A stretch of DNA of 64,000 bases from Cherax quadricarinatus (GCF_038502225.1 NC_091372.1:8792482-8856481); one strand, 5' to 3'; numbered from the stretch's first letter, positions 1 through 11,703 are shown. Program-made: numbers and translations. Notes: generated from the letters alone by a model not told the origin.

Positions 1-647
1 TGTGGTATAGTGGATTTGTTAAAGGGTACATCTACACCAAGATATCTGTAAGTTTTAACGTAGCTAATGATTTCACCCTGCAAATAGATGGGTGGGGGAT
101 GTCGTTTGCTTGTTAATATCTTTGTTTTAGAGGAAGACATTATAAGGCCTAGTCGATTACAGATTGCTTGAACTTCATTAAGAATGATATTCATCTTCTT
201 ATGCCCTGTTGTATGGATCATGATATCATCAGCATAGCTTATAGCTATATGTTTAGGTGAGGCAGGTAGAGCATTTAGGAGAGCATTAATCAGAATATTA
301 AATAGCATGGGACTAAGAACTCCTCCCTGCGGTGTACCTAAAGACATTTCTTTAGAATCACTTCTGAAGCCTTGGTAAAGGACAGAGGATACTCTATTTG
401 ACAGGTATCCTATTATCCAGCAGAGTAAGCTACCACCAATATTCATTTTGGCTAGTTCATGTAGTATAACGGTTCTGTTCGCAATATCAAATGCAGATTT
501 TAGATCAAGAAAAGTGGTAAAACTAGTAGAGGTGTGTGCAGTGAGAAAGGTGGAAATACAGTTCTGTACACTTTTACCTTTCATGAACCCATAGAGGTAA
601 GGGGAAAGTTGGTGTCTGATTCTGTAGTACAGTCTGTTAAGTATCAT
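1..647 (-). pseudogene. LINE reverse transcriptase fragment, cut by window edge
   Basis: The minus strand is open without a stop for about 215 codons and runs off the left end of the window. It reads as the middle of a non-LTR reverse transcriptase. The palm motif KSAFDIANRTV comes first, then GTPQGGVLSPMLFNILIN, then the catalytic YADDIMIH box, and then a thumb-like stretch ending near YRYLGVDVPF. The endonuclease region that should precede it is absent: coding similarity stops near position 647, so the copy is 5'-truncated. It differs from every other LINE in the window (YADD rather than FADD or YVDD, and PQGG rather than PQGS). The lack of stops suggests a fairly young copy. The clade is not resolved; a Jockey- or I-group element is likely. 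Confidence 0.85.
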
Positions 648-1052
648 GTGTATATTAACGTAATATACGACATTTAAATGACTCGATGATTATTATTATT
701 ACCAATATGACGTCTGGAGACATAAGACACTTACCGATTTTAATGTGTACCTGCATGCCAGCACAGTATGTAAGTTTATTTAGGTACAGGTATACATAAG
801 TATAATTATCAGAGTATATATAAAATATGAAATAACTTTTAAAAACATTTGAAATTTTGGAGTTTCCAGACAAAATGGAGAGACTTAGTGCTTACTGAGC
901 TCACGGAGAATGTAAACAAACAGGGTGGGGCACGGTGACCGTATTAGAAAGTCAGGTAGGGGGAGCCGTATAGCGAGTTTTGGTCATAATTTGAAATGAC
1001 CGTATTAGCGGAACGCCGTAAAGTGAAACGCCGTAAAGCGGGGCCCTCCTGT
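648..1052. mobile_element. AT-rich spacer ending in a Tigger-like terminal fragment
   Basis: No coding sequence is seen. Positions 770-830 carry a short dispersed repeat (TAAGTTTATTTAGGTACAGG) that recurs near 56831. From about 900 the sequence has repeated GTATTAG and CGCCGTAAAG words and ends GGGGCCCTCCTG just before a TA run. This resembles the terminal region of a pogo/Tigger-type element with TA target preference. Only one end is recognisable, so it is a fragment. Confidence 0.35.
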
Positions 1053-1072
1053 GTATATATATATATATATAT
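1052..1072. repeat. (TA)n microsatellite
   Basis: A short TA run lies between the Tigger-like end and the 5' flank of the first L2-like LINE. Confidence 0.8.
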
Positions 1073-1371
1073 TATAATAAAATAAAGGAGCACATCCTAG
1101 TATAAAAAATGTAGGGTATGGCCATACTCGTAACATTCTTCAGTTCAGTTCACTATCATATTCCCAAGCTCCATTATTTGATCATCACTTTATTTGTTCA
1201 CCACAAATTATTTTAGTCCCTTTTATATTGTCTCCTTTATTTTAGCTTTAAAAAACTACCTTAGCTCATTATTTTTTAATTTGTTAAATAATTCAAGTGC
1301 TATTTTTTTTAGCTTTAGAATATTTACTTTATTTTTTACTTAATTCTAACTGTAAATTCACTATAAATCTT

Positions 1372-2341
1372 ATGATTACAAGCATTGATCCTGATACCAA
1401 CCTCTTATTTAATGACAAATGATTCAAACAGTTACTGTAATTACTACACAGCAGAACAATCAAAGGCACTTCTCAGAGCCAACAACAACATAACTATCTT
1501 TAACTACAATATCAGATCTTTAAGCAAGCATTATGATGACCTCCTAGCATTACTAAATTTCTTGCATGCCAATATGTCCATCATTACACTAACTGAAACC
1601 TGGCTAAAGCCTGATACTACAGATGTCTATGCCATTCCTGGTTACACAGCCATACACAACTGTAGGCCAGACCAACAAGGGGGTGGCACAGCTATATACT
1701 ACTCAGACCAACTAGAATGTATCACTAATACTTGCACAAGGGATGAACATGGGGAATATATAATAGCTAAATTCAAATCCAAATACCTACAAAAACCTCT
1801 CACAGTGATAAACATCTACAGAATTCCACAATCAAACATTAGCCAATTTAGTCAAAACCTAGGAAGTATGATAACTGATGCACGCATGAACAAAGATCAC
1901 TTGCTACTCTCAGGTGACTTCAATATAAATCTCCTGCAAGACCAGGACCCACACGTTACTGAATTCACAAACACAATGAGTAACTGCATGTTGCTACCAA
2001 CAGTAACAAAACCTACAAGAGTTACAGAGACTAGTGTTTCCCTACTTGACCACATCTGGACCAACACCATATCCCCTTTAAAATCAGGCATAATTACAGA
2101 TAATACCACAGACCACTCCCCTACTTTCCTCATAACAACTCTTGGTAAAATACCCCAAGACACTACTAAAGTCACCTTCAGACTTCACAATGAGGCAGCC
2201 ATTAATAACTTCACAACAGCAGTAACAAACATTGACTGGCACACTGAGCTAGAAATCTATACAGATATTGACGAATGTTTTAATAATTTTCTAAAAAAGA
2301 CCCAATACCTTTATAACAAGCACTGCCCTAAAAAAAACTAA
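1372..2341 (+). pseudogene. LINE endonuclease half (L2-like copy 1)
   Basis: This is the N-terminal APE-type endonuclease of the L2-like LINE, which nicks target DNA to prime reverse transcription. Visible motifs in order are FNYNIRSLSKHYDD, TETWLKP (catalytic Glu), QGGGTAIYYSD, LLSGDFNINL (catalytic Asp/Asn) and TTDHSPTFLI (the Asp-His pair). The ATG at 1372 aligns with the start in the copy at 14206. Two nucleotides are missing near 1420, so the main frame is entered only after that point. The frame ends at TAA 2339-2341, where one extra A in a homopolymer shifts it; the protein continues in the next entry. Confidence 0.85.
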
Positions 2342-2342
2342 A

Positions 2343-4322
2343 CAGATGACAGCTAAGAGACTGAACAGTCCCTGGCTAACACCCAGCATTCTCAAATCCA
2401 TAAATACAAAACACCGATATGAAAAACAGTACAGAATGGGTCACATAACCAGAGACCAAACAAAACGTTACTCGTCAATCCTAACCAGCCTGATAAGAAG
2501 GGCAAAAAAATTGTATTATGAGAACAGATTATCCAACTTACGAGGTGATATAAAAAAGACCTGGAAGACCCTATCAGAAATTCTGGGAACAAAAAAGATA
2601 TCACGACATAGCGAAATAAAATTAGCAAAATCAGATGAACCCCAACTCCCACCAACAGAAACAGCAAACAGACTCAATGATTTCTTCTCCACTATAGGTC
2701 AAAACCTTGCCAATAATATCCCAAGCTCAGATACCCCACCAAATGACTACCTCACTGGCAACTACCCGAACACACTGTTCCTAGCTCCGACTAACCCATA
2801 TGAAGTCTCCCTTATTATCAACGCACTGAAAAACAAGGCAGGAGATTTAAATACCTTACCACCCTTTATATACAAAAAAGCGTCACAAGTACTATCACCA
2901 ATCATTGCAACACTCTTTAACAAATCCATTGAATCCTCCACCTTCCCTACAGTTCTCAAAATAGCAAGGGTCACCCCGATCCATAAAGGAGACCAAACAG
3001 AGTTGAATAACTATAGGCCAATATCCAATTTACACCCTCTCTCAAAAATCTTCGAAAAATTAATTCATAAACGAATCTACTCCTACCTCATCTCCCATAA
3101 CATTCTCAACCCCTGCCAATTTGGATTCAGGCCTAATAAAAATACTAATGATGCTATTATACACATGTTTGAACATATATACACTGCAATAGAGAAAAAA
3201 GAAGTCCCACTGGGGATCTTCATTGACTTACGTAAAGCTTTTGATACAGTTGACCATGACTTGCTCCACGTAAAATTGTCACACTATGGTATTAGAGGGC
3301 ACTCCCTCAACTACCTCAAGTCTTACCTCAGCAACAGAAGCCAATATGTGTACGCAAATGGGGCAAGCTCTTCCGCACAACCAATTACAGTTGGTGTCCC
3401 ACAGGGAAGTGTCCTTGGCCCTCTTCTCTTTCTCCTATACATAAATGACCTACCAAATGCTTCGCAATTACTCAAACCCACACTTTTTGCAGATGACACC
3501 ACATACGTCTTCTCTCACCCGAGCCCAGTCACGCTAGCCAATACTGTAAACACCGAATTACAGAAAATATCTACCTGGATGAGGACTAACAAACTTACAC
3601 TAAACATTGACAAAACCTACTTCATTCAGTTTGGTAGCAGAGCTACAGATGTACCTCTTAACATAACGATAAACGGATCACCTATCACAAAGCTAACAGA
3701 GGGAAAATTCTTAGGAATCCACCTCGATAATAGACTCAAATTTCATACACATATACAACAAATTTCTAAGAAAATTTCCAAGACTGTAGGCATACTATCG
3801 AAGATACGGTACTATGCTCCACAGTCAGCCCTGCTGGCCCTTTATCACTCTCTTATTTACCCCTATCTCACCTATGGAATTTGTGCATGGGGCTCAACAA
3901 CAATTAACCATCTCAGACCACTAATTACCCAACAAAAGGCTGCAGTTAGAATGATAACAAATTCTCACTACAGGCAGCACACTCCACCAATAATCAAAAC
4001 ACTCAACCTACTCACCATACAAAACATCCATACTTATTATTGCACTTATTACATACATAGAACACTTAACTCTGATATTAACCCTCCCCTCAAACATCTC
4101 CTTGCCAACCTCAACAGAACACATGACCATAATACAAGGCACAGATCACTCTTTGATGTTCCTCGAGTCCATCTCACGCTATGCAAAAACTCAATGCACA
4201 TAAAAGGCCCTAAAATCTGGAATTCATTACCTGTAAATATAAAAGAAACTCTACCTATTTATAAATTCAAGTCTCTTCTCAAAGATCACTTACTCACTCA
4301 AAACCAAATAAATACTGAATAA
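2343..4322 (+). pseudogene. LINE reverse transcriptase half (L2-like copy 1)
   Basis: This continues the preceding endonuclease after a one-base frameshift and is open for 659 codons. The ATG at 2346 is internal to the ancestral protein and is not a true start. The linker (AKRLNSPWLTPSI, KKTWKTLSEILG) is followed by RT blocks NYRPISNLHPLSKIFEKL, GFRPNKNTNDAI, GIFIDLRKAFDTVDHDLL (first Asp), VGVPQGSVLGPLLFLLYIND and the catalytic LFADDTTYV. A C-terminal region reads KIRYYAPQSALLALYHSLIY through KIWNSLPVNIKETLP. No RNase H domain is present. All polymerase Asp residues are kept, so the RT half looks enzymatically plausible despite the broken N terminus. Confidence 0.88.
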
Positions 4323-4663
4323 CTGAACCATATAAATTGTATATCCTAAATGTTACTCACAATTATATCACACAAATGTTAAACCTAACTTTGTTATTTT
4401 TTTTTAAATACACTACCTGAATGAACAGCAATGCATGCAACCACATGACCTGTCTTTGTAATACTCATTTGTATTTTATAGTTATCTGTTTACAATAATG
4501 TCTTATCACTGATTTCATCATTGCTTAGTTAATCTTAAGTTAATTTTAAGCCAGCCCGTAATGCTATGCATATAAGTGGCTTTGGCATGCTGCTCTTACC
4601 TGTATTTTTTTGTACCTCTGTATGTATGCTAAAATTTATAAATAAATAAATAAATAAATAAAT

Positions 4664-4956
4664 TTAACACGGTTTTACCTAACACAGCATTTTCAGGAAC
4701 GTAACTACTGTGTTACAGTATTATATTTACAGTATTATATTTACAGACTACTTAATACTAGACATATAAATCATAATTGGTTCAAACTGAACATTGATTT
4801 TTTATAACCGTTCTATAACTGTTCAACATTAAATCATCAAATTTGTACCATATTAGGAGTAAACTGTATCTCTGTATTTTTTAAAACTACTTGTAACAAT
4901 CCATTAGCTAGTATGATAAATTTGTTTAATATCATCATATTCAATTTAACCTAATA
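4664..4956. other. AT-rich interval without recognisable gene
   Basis: No reading frame or known repeat was recognised between the LINE tail and the Tigger left end. It could be the displaced 5' flank of the L2-like copy that resumes at 14168 on the other side of the Tigger element. That is inference only. Confidence 0.4.
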
Positions 4957-5226
4957 TGGTAGAACCTTGAGTTTAAAACTTAATCCATTCCAGGAGCTAG
5001 TTTTAAAGTCAAAATGTTCGAAAGTCGAAGCAATATTTTCCATAAGAAATAATGGAAATACAATTAATCCGTTCCAGAAACCCAAAAATATTCCCCAAAA
5101 AAAAAAATACATTTTATAGAGATTACATTATAATTTTACATACACACAACAAAAATGCATAGTACAATTAGTAATTGATAAATAAAAATTTAAATAACAT
5201 ATAAAATAACATTTTTACTTACCTTT

Positions 5227-5529
5227 ATTAAGATAAGATAAGATTTCATTCGGAAATTTAACCCCTGAGGGTTAGCCACTCAGGATAACCCAAGAAAGTC
5301 AGTGTGTCATCAAGGACTGTCTTAACTTATTTCCATTGGGGGTCCTCAATCTTGTCCCCCAGGATGCGACCCACACCAGTCGACTAACACCCAGGTACCT
5401 ATTTGCTGCAAGGTGAAGAGGACAACAGGTGTAAGGAAACATGTCAAAATGTTTCCACCTGCTGGGAATTGAACCTGGGCCCTCCATGTGTGAAGCGGGA
5501 GCTTTAGCCACCAGGCCACCTTGCCACCC
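5227..5529 (-). mobile_element. SINE-A (tRNA-derived) in the Tigger 3' region
   Basis: Read on the minus strand, the head is tRNA-like. It has an A-box-like TGGCCTGGTGG and a B-box-like GGTTCAATTCC, followed by a body ending in a (TCTTA)n tail. The tail-proximal segment GGGTTAGCCACTCAGGATAA is the sequence later amplified in the 33-bp satellite. Flanks ATTAAGAT and ATTGAAGAT may be a decayed target duplication. Confidence 0.8.
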
Positions 5530-5820
5530 ATTGAAGATTGTTGGCATCTGGAAGATAGGGAGGAGTGAGGGAGGGCTTACTGTTCAGAAAGGAAATCCCC
5601 CTCCATAAAGACTTCAGGTAGCAAAGTCTATTAATGGCACTAGGACCAGCTTGAGAGTCACTGGACCCCTGTCTCACAAAATAACTCCACAGTCCTCTGT
5701 TTCTGGTGCCTCTAAGATTTCCCTTAAATGAGACATAGTTCTGTCACTGAACTTGTTGCAAAGATGGCTTGTTTCAGCTTGCTCAGGGTGGTACTTCTCC
5801 CCCAAACGTTTGCACATCAT

Positions 5821-5833
5821 TCCACTTGGCACA
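5821..5833. repeat. Target-site duplication, LINE 3' side
   Basis: The 13-mer TCCACTTGGCACA is repeated exactly at 12431-12443 and brackets the I-like LINE. It is part of the interrupted Tigger transposase frame. Confidence 0.92.
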
Positions 5834-6025
5834 TTATTATTATTATAATCAAAAAGAAGCGCTAAGCCACAAGGGCTATACAGCGCTGCAGGGTAGGGAA
5901 GGAAGCAAGGGAATTGGATGGCAGGAGGGAGGGGGGATGATCAGCAGGTTACAGAAAACAGCGGGGCAGGGGATAGTACGGGGGTAGAGGGTAGCAAGAG
6001 ATACAAGTAGAAAGGGCTGAAAGTA

Positions 6026-9000
6026 TCAGAATTTGTGAAGTAAGTCAGTCGTTGTCAAAAAGTCAATAAGAGAGTCCGGATGAAAGGTGGGTCCATCAGC
6101 GAGAAGGGAAGGTAAAGAGAGAGCAGCGGGGCGAAGACGACGACAGAGGTAAATTCTGCGTGCTCGTTGATAAAGTGGGCAGTCCAACAGAATGTGGCTG
6201 ACTGATAATGGAGCTTGGCAATTCTCACAGAGAGGAGCAAGACGCCTCTCCATGAGATATCCATGAGTAAGACGAGTATGGCCAATGCGAAGACGGGAGA
6301 GAGTAGTCTCCCAACCTCGACACTGGTGATAAGAAGACGGCCAGTAACCTATACTCGGTTTAATAGACTGAAGTTTGTTGCCGAGCATAGTAGACCAACG
6401 TTGTTGCCAACGGGTGTGAAGGTGGGAAGATATTACAGCAAAATAGTCCGTACATGGAATACCTCTGTAAGAAACTGGTAGGTCATGTACTGCTGACCGC
6501 GCAGCAGTGTCTGCCTGTTCATTGCCCTGTACGTCAACATGACCAGGGACCCAACAAAAAACAATATCTTTATGCTTAGTAAAGATGCGGCGTAGCCAAA
6601 GTTGGATACGGAGGACTAAGGGGTGAGGTGTATCAAATTTTTGTATAGCCTGTAAAGCACTAAGGGAGTCTGAGACAACCACAAATGATGACACAGGCAT
6701 AGATGCAATACGGATAAGTGCTGTAAGGATGGCATATAATTCAGCAGTAAAAATACTAGCTGAAGATAGTAAATGCCCTTGTACGACGCTGTCCGGAAAC
6801 ACTGCTGCGAATCCTACGCCGTCAGAAGACTTAGAGCCATCTGTGTACACAGCAATGGCATGAGAATGAGAGTGAAAGTGGTCAAGAAAAAGAGAGCGGG
6901 AAGCGACCGTAGACAGTTGGGCTTTCGAGCAAGGGAGGGAGAAAGAACAGACTCGAACAGCTGGGACCTCCCAGGGGGGTAGGGAAAAGTGAGATGCTAC
7001 ATGTACATAGAAAGGTGGTAGTTGAAGAGAAGACAAGAGCGAATGAAGGCGAAGAGAGAAGGGACGGAGTAAGCAGGGGCGGCGAACAAATAAAGAATGT
7101 CTACTAATATCAGTGACCATTCTATAAATGGAAGGATTGCGGAGATCATGAGAGCGTACATAGTAGCGCAGGCAATGGGCATCACGGCGATCGGATAAGG
7201 ATGGAACGTTCGCTTCTGCATAGAGGCTTTCGACAGGGGAAGAGCGAAAAGCACCAAGGCATAAACGTAATCCTTGGTGATGAATGGGGTTAAGGCTAGA
7301 GAGAGTAGCAGGAGATGCCGCTGAATAGATCTGGTCACCATAATCAAGTTTCGATAAAATAAGGGTGGAATGTAGGTGAAGGAGGGTTCGACGATCAGCT
7401 CCCCACGAAAGATGAGCAAGGGTTTTAAGAAGGTTCAGCCGGCTGTGACAAGTTGCCTTCAGAGAGGTAATGTGAGGTTTCCAGGATAACCTACGATCAA
7501 AGAGGAGGCCCAGAAACTTGACTGTATCACGTTCAGGGATACGTGAGCCATAGAGGTACAAAGGATGATCAGAGATGACAGAGCGTCTAGTGAAAGTGAT
7601 TTGGTGGGTTTTAGTGCTGGAAAATTTAAACCTATGTGTGGTGGCCCAATTGGAAACACGGTCGACTGCATGCTGGAGAGAAACTGTAAGGAGGTGACAG
7701 TCAGCGCCTGCACAGGCAATAGCAAAGTCATCAACATAGAGTGATGACCAAATATTTGATGGAAGACTAGAGGCCAAATCATTAATAGCAAGGAGAAAAA
7801 GTGTTGTGCTCAGAACACATCCCTGGGGGACACCTTCAGCTTGGACAAAGTCCGGGGAGAGCACATTATTAACCCGAACACGGAAATGCCTGTCAGTTAA
7901 AAAGTTCTTAAGGAAGGATGGTAGATTGCCTCGAAGGCCTAAGGAGTGGGCTTGGGCTAAAATATTATACCTCCAAGTTGTGTCATATGCCTTCTCAAGG
8001 TCAAAAAATATGGCAATAACTGAGTGGTTATTCGCAAAGGCATTACGAACATACGTATCCAAGCGCAGTAAGGGGTCTATGGTAGAACGTCCCTTACGAA
8101 AGCCATATTGACGAGTGGAGAGACTGTTGTGTGTCTCTAAATACCACACTAAACGTCTATTTACTAGACGTTCCATTACTTTGCAAACTGCACTGGTAAG
8201 AGCAATGGGACGATAGTGGGAGGTTTCATGTCCCGTAGTGCCTGGTTTGCGGAAAGGGAGAACAATGGCGGATTTCCACAGCTGTGGAAGAACTCCTTGT
8301 GACCAAATAAGATTGTAAAGGTGTAATAGGACTGCAAGGGCTGACTGATGTAAATGTTGTAGCATACGAATATGAATGTCGTCGGGCCCAGCTGCCGATG
8401 ATCGACAAGCTGAGAGTGTTGCCTCCAGTTCTTGAAGTGTAAAAGGCACATTATACTGTTCTTCTCTGAGAGAAGAAAAGTCCAAGGGTGCTAACTCTCT
8501 GGCAGACTTTGAGGAAAGAAATGAGGGGCATAGATGGAGTCCCTGAGAAATACGGACCAGATGATTGCCAATTTCATTGGCAACATCTAGTGGGTTTGCT
8601 ATATCAACACCGGCAACCCGCAGAACAGGAGCCGGGTCAGGAGAATATTTACCACTCAGTTTTCGTACTTTTTTCCAGACTGCACTCATAGAGGAAGCAG
8701 AGGTGATGGTGGAGACATAATCTCGCCAGCAAGTGCGTTTAGCGTCACGGATGACACGGCGAGCGATCGCACGCTTCTGTTTAAAATCAAGGAGTCGCTC
8801 TGTGGTTCTATTGTACCGGTACCTGCCCCATGCAGCGCGTTTCAAACGTACTGCACGAGCACAAGCAGGAGACCACCAAGGCACGCATTTCTGAGAATGC
8901 CTGCTCGAAGTTTGGGGTATAGAATGAGAAGCTGCGGTGAAAACGGAGGACGAGAAGAGGTGTAAAAGCTCATCGATGGAGGACGAAGAAGGAACCTCTT

Positions 9001-9727
9001 TAAAAACAGTCAGGTGTGAGTAAAGGTTCCAATTTGCCCGATTAAATTGCCAGCGTGGGGTGCGAAGAGGTGGCGAATATGAAGGGGAAGTAAGAATGAT
9101 TGGGAAATGATCACTGTCATGTAAGTCCGGGAGAACAGACCAAGTAAAGTCTAATGCGGCGGAGGAAGAGCAAACTGAGAGATCGATGCAAGAGAGAGTA
9201 TGAGTCCGAGGATCAAAATGGGTGTGAGTACCTGTATTTAAAACATGGAGGGGGTGGGTGGCAAGAAAAGCCTCTAACTGAATTCCACGGGAATCACAGT
9301 GAGACCCTCCCCAGAGGAAATGGTGGGCATTAAAATCACCAAGTAACAGAATCGGTGGCGGTAATGACGAAACAAGGAAGGCAAAATCCGGAATAGATAA
9401 TGCCCGAGAAGGAGAGAGATATAAAGAACAGAGCGTATACCACCTATGTAAGTGGATACGGGCTGCTGTGTAATGCAGCGAAGTATGAACAAATAGCTGA
9501 TGGTACGGAATATCAGTGCGGAGAAGAAGGGCACTTTCATTAAAGGTCCCATCAGGAAAAGGATCTGAAGAATACAATAAATTATAGCCTGAGATGTGAG
9601 AAATAACAGCAGAGTGTAATTTTGGTTCCTGTAAGCAAACACCAACAGGGGCAAACTGGGAGAGTAACATCTGAAGCTCACCCCGATTACCCCTGAGGCC
9701 GCGTATATTCCACTGTAAAAAGGCCAT
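6026..9727 (-). CDS. ORF2 polyprotein (EN-RT-RNaseH) of the I-like LINE
   Basis: The product is an intact protein of about 1,233 residues that performs target-primed reverse transcription. The ATG at 9727 is preferred; an in-frame TTG lies three codons upstream. The N-terminal APE endonuclease shows QWNIRGL, LQEPKLH (Glu), LLLGDFNAHHFLWGG and DSDHFPIIL within the first 220 residues. The RT shows HYRPIALTSAVCKVMERL, FFDLEKAYDTTWR and EGVPQGCVLSTTLFLLAIND. Its catalytic box is YVDDFAIA, a Val variant of the usual YADD. The RNase H domain (about residues 940-1070) keeps YTDGSKSSDG, FTAELYAIL, VVSDSLSAL and GHVDVQGNEQAD, so all four acidic residues are present. A C-terminal CENC...H...C zinc motif follows. 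ORF1 ends 44 bases upstream. Confidence 0.95.
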   Translation of the reverse strand: MAFLQWNIRGLRGNRGELQMLLSQFAPVGVCLQEPKLHSAVISHISGYNLLYSSDPFPDGTFNESALLLRTDIPYHQLFVHTSLHYTAARIHLHRWYTLCSLYLSPSRALSIPDFAFLVSSLPPPILLLGDFNAHHFLWGGSHCDSRGIQLEAFLATHPLHVLNTGTHTHFDPRTHTLSCIDLSVCSSSAALDFTWSVLPDLHDSDHFPIILTSPSYSPPLRTPRWQFNRANWNLYSHLTVFKEVPSSSSIDELLHLFSSSVFTAASHSIPQTSSRHSQKCVPWWSPACARAVRLKRAAWGRYRYNRTTERLLDFKQKRAIARRVIRDAKRTCWRDYVSTITSASSMSAVWKKVRKLSGKYSPDPAPVLRVAGVDIANPLDVANEIGNHLVRISQGLHLCPSFLSSKSARELAPLDFSSLREEQYNVPFTLQELEATLSACRSSAAGPDDIHIRMLQHLHQSALAVLLHLYNLIWSQGVLPQLWKSAIVLPFRKPGTTGHETSHYRPIALTSAVCKVMERLVNRRLVWYLETHNSLSTRQYGFRKGRSTIDPLLRLDTYVRNAFANNHSVIAIFFDLEKAYDTTWRYNILAQAHSLGLRGNLPSFLKNFLTDRHFRVRVNNVLSPDFVQAEGVPQGCVLSTTLFLLAINDLASSLPSNIWSSLYVDDFAIACAGADCHLLTVSLQHAVDRVSNWATTHRFKFSSTKTHQITFTRRSVISDHPLYLYGSRIPERDTVKFLGLLFDRRLSWKPHITSLKATCHSRLNLLKTLAHLSWGADRRTLLHLHSTLILSKLDYGDQIYSAASPATLSSLNPIHHQGLRLCLGAFRSSPVESLYAEANVPSLSDRRDAHCLRYYVRSHDLRNPSIYRMVTDISRHSLFVRRPCLLRPFSLRLHSLLSSLQLPPFYVHVASHFSLPPWEVPAVRVCSFSLPCSKAQLSTVASRSLFLDHFHSHSHAIAVYTDGSKSSDGVGFAAVFPDSVVQGHLLSSASIFTAELYAILTALIRIASMPVSSFVVVSDSLSALQAIQKFDTPHPLVLRIQLWLRRIFTKHKDIVFCWVPGHVDVQGNEQADTAARSAVHDLPVSYRGIPCTDYFAVISSHLHTRWQQRWSTMLGNKLQSIKPSIGYWPSSYHQCRGWETTLSRLRIGHTRLTHGYLMERRLAPLCENCQAPLSVSHILLDCPLYQRARRIYLCRRLRPAALSLPSLLADGPTFHPDSLIDFLTTTDLLHKF

Positions 9728-9771
9728 GATTGGCAATGATAAAGATACTTGAAATCCGCAGGTAAGGGTTC

Positions 9772-11703
9772 CTACGGACTAGAAGGGTTAGAAAAGTCCA
9801 CATGCGGAGGCAGTGGAAAATGTTCAAGCAGCGAAGGAACGGTGCGCTGTGAAGAAAGGAGTTGCGCAGATGGAGCAGAGGAGAGAGGAAGAGCGGAAGG
9901 TGGATCAGTGTCCATTGATGGTTTGGTCTCTGCAATATATTCAGAGATTGCTTCAAGTGTTTCGGAATTCAGAGATGTCGTATGGGAGACAATATTGGGA
10001 ATGGTAGGGGGAGGATGAGTAAAGATTGGAACTGTATTGGACTGTACCAAGGTAGGGGGGGGCGAAAGGGTGGAGGGAACTGGAGAAGCGTGGCAGGGGA
10101 CAGAAGAGACAGGAACCTGGGAGGTGGCAGAAGAGGAAGAAACTTGGGAGGGAACAGGGGAGGAAGGTACATTACGAGGAGGAGGGTCAACCTCTGCACT
10201 TGTAACTGAGCCAGTGAGAGGGGAAGAACTAGGGACAGAGACAGGGAGGGTAAAATGAGGAGGTGGAAGATGGGTAGGAGGTGTTACCGGACCTTTTTTT
10301 GACTTTTGAGAAGTAGAGGGACGATTGGGAAGAGGTGTCGTACGAGGTCTCGTCGATACTGAGGCTTGTAAGAGAGAACTCGAAGAAGCGAGATTAGACT
10401 GAGGCGTTGAAGTAGGGACGTCTGAGCCGAGGACAGCAAAAGGATTAGATACAGGAGTGATTATGGGAGAGGTAACCACAGAGGTGGGTGTAGAAGATGG
10501 GATACCAGAAGTGGGGGGACGTTTTGAAACACGGGAATAAGAAACACGTGGGAGTCTCCCTTGGAGGCGGAGATGAGAAACTGCCATGGCATAAGGGAGA
10601 CCTTCTGTCTCTTTGAGGTAACGGATTTCCCGCTCGTTTAAATAGACCTGACAACGGCGAGAGTATGAAGGGTGAGCCTCATGACAGTTAAGGCAAGAGG
10701 GAGATCGATTGCAAGACGTATTAGAATGGTCATCGGCACCACAGACTGGGCATTCGGCGATAGATCTGCAATATTTCGCTGGATGGCCAAATCGCCAGCA
10801 ATTTCTACACTGTTGTGGTGTAGGGATCACCTTTCGAACTTGTAACCGATGTCCTGCTATATAAACGGAGGATGGGAGTTCTCGGCTGTCAAAAGTTAAA
10901 CGAGCCACATTGCTAGGGTATCGTCTCCGCCCACGGGCAGGAAGAACCTAAGTGTCTACCTTGAGGATTGGGAGATCTTGGAGTTCCAGCTGTTCTAGAA
11001 TGTCGGTGCCACATGTCTGGAAATTTTGTTGAACTATGGTATGGGGCAGAATAACGGTACCACTACAAGAATTGAGGGAATGATGTTTTTCAAGGGTGAC
11101 AGGAACAGTATCTATATGGGTAAGACGAGAGAGCTCACGAGCCTGGGTAGCATTCTGTACGGTAATGATGCGCGTACCGCTCTTAAGAGCATGAAAAGAA
11201 ATATCTTTACCAACATGGCGTAGGAGTGCCTTGCCAATACTATGGTCAGAAAGATAGGCAGTAGAGGAAGTTGGTCGTAAAGTGAAGAATTTAGTCCACT
11301 GTTCAGTCTGAAACTGAGCGTGGAAAGGTAGTGAAGGACGTGTCGATCGTTTCTGAGAAGAACGAGAAGGTGAAGGTGGAGAAGTATCATCAGCAGGTAA
11401 TTGTCGTTGACGTTTAGGCGTGGGACCAGAGTTGGTCCGACGTGGAACGGGTCGGCGATTTGAAAATTGCCGCACCGTAGAGGGAGAGGCCGGAAGCATA
11501 GTCAGAGGAGAGCGAAGGTCTGATAAATCGAAGGAGTCAGTCGAGGCCTCAGTACCTGAAGCGGGTGAGGAAACAGCACCGGCAATAGGTACAGAGGCAT
11601 GAGGAATGTCTGAAGAGTGGTCCAAAGACGAGGCGGGGTCAGAACGGGGTGCGGTATCAAGAAGGGGCCCGGGGGTACCAGGTTCATGGACTAGGGCTGC
11701 CAT
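9772..11703 (-). pseudogene. ORF1 gag-like protein of the I-like LINE, one internal TAG
   Basis: One frame of 644 codons starts at ATG 11703 and is interrupted only by TAG at 10948-10950. The N-terminal 251 residues are Pro/Ser-rich, then basic (RRPVPRRTNSGPTPKRQRQL), then a compact region ending LQDLPILKVDT. After the stop the frame continues without a shift into VARLTFDSREL. Then come gag-type zinc knuckles CRNCWRFGHPAKYC, CPVCGADDHSNTSC and CLNCHEAHPSYSRRC, and a long Pro/Ser/Thr-rich tail. The role would be RNA binding and RNP assembly. The TAG is most simply a point mutation, although programmed readthrough cannot be excluded from one copy. Confidence 0.88.

Larger units (their letters stand above)
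1080..4663 (+). mobile_element. L2/CR1-like LINE, copy 1 (nearly full length)
   Basis: This non-LTR retrotransposon has an AT-rich 5' UTR, one long EN-RT reading frame, a 3' UTR of about 340 bp and an (AAAT)n tail at 4640-4663. The 5' boundary is an estimate because no target duplication was found. The same protein and 3' UTR recur at 14168-17660, 17664-20630 (minus), 24350-25385 and 47531-50985. The reading frame starting at ATG 1372 is broken twice: a 2-nt deletion near 1420 and one extra A in the A-run at 2331-2337. Correcting both restores exactly 984 codons. The family is therefore single-ORF or has an unrecognised ORF1. Confidence 0.85.
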
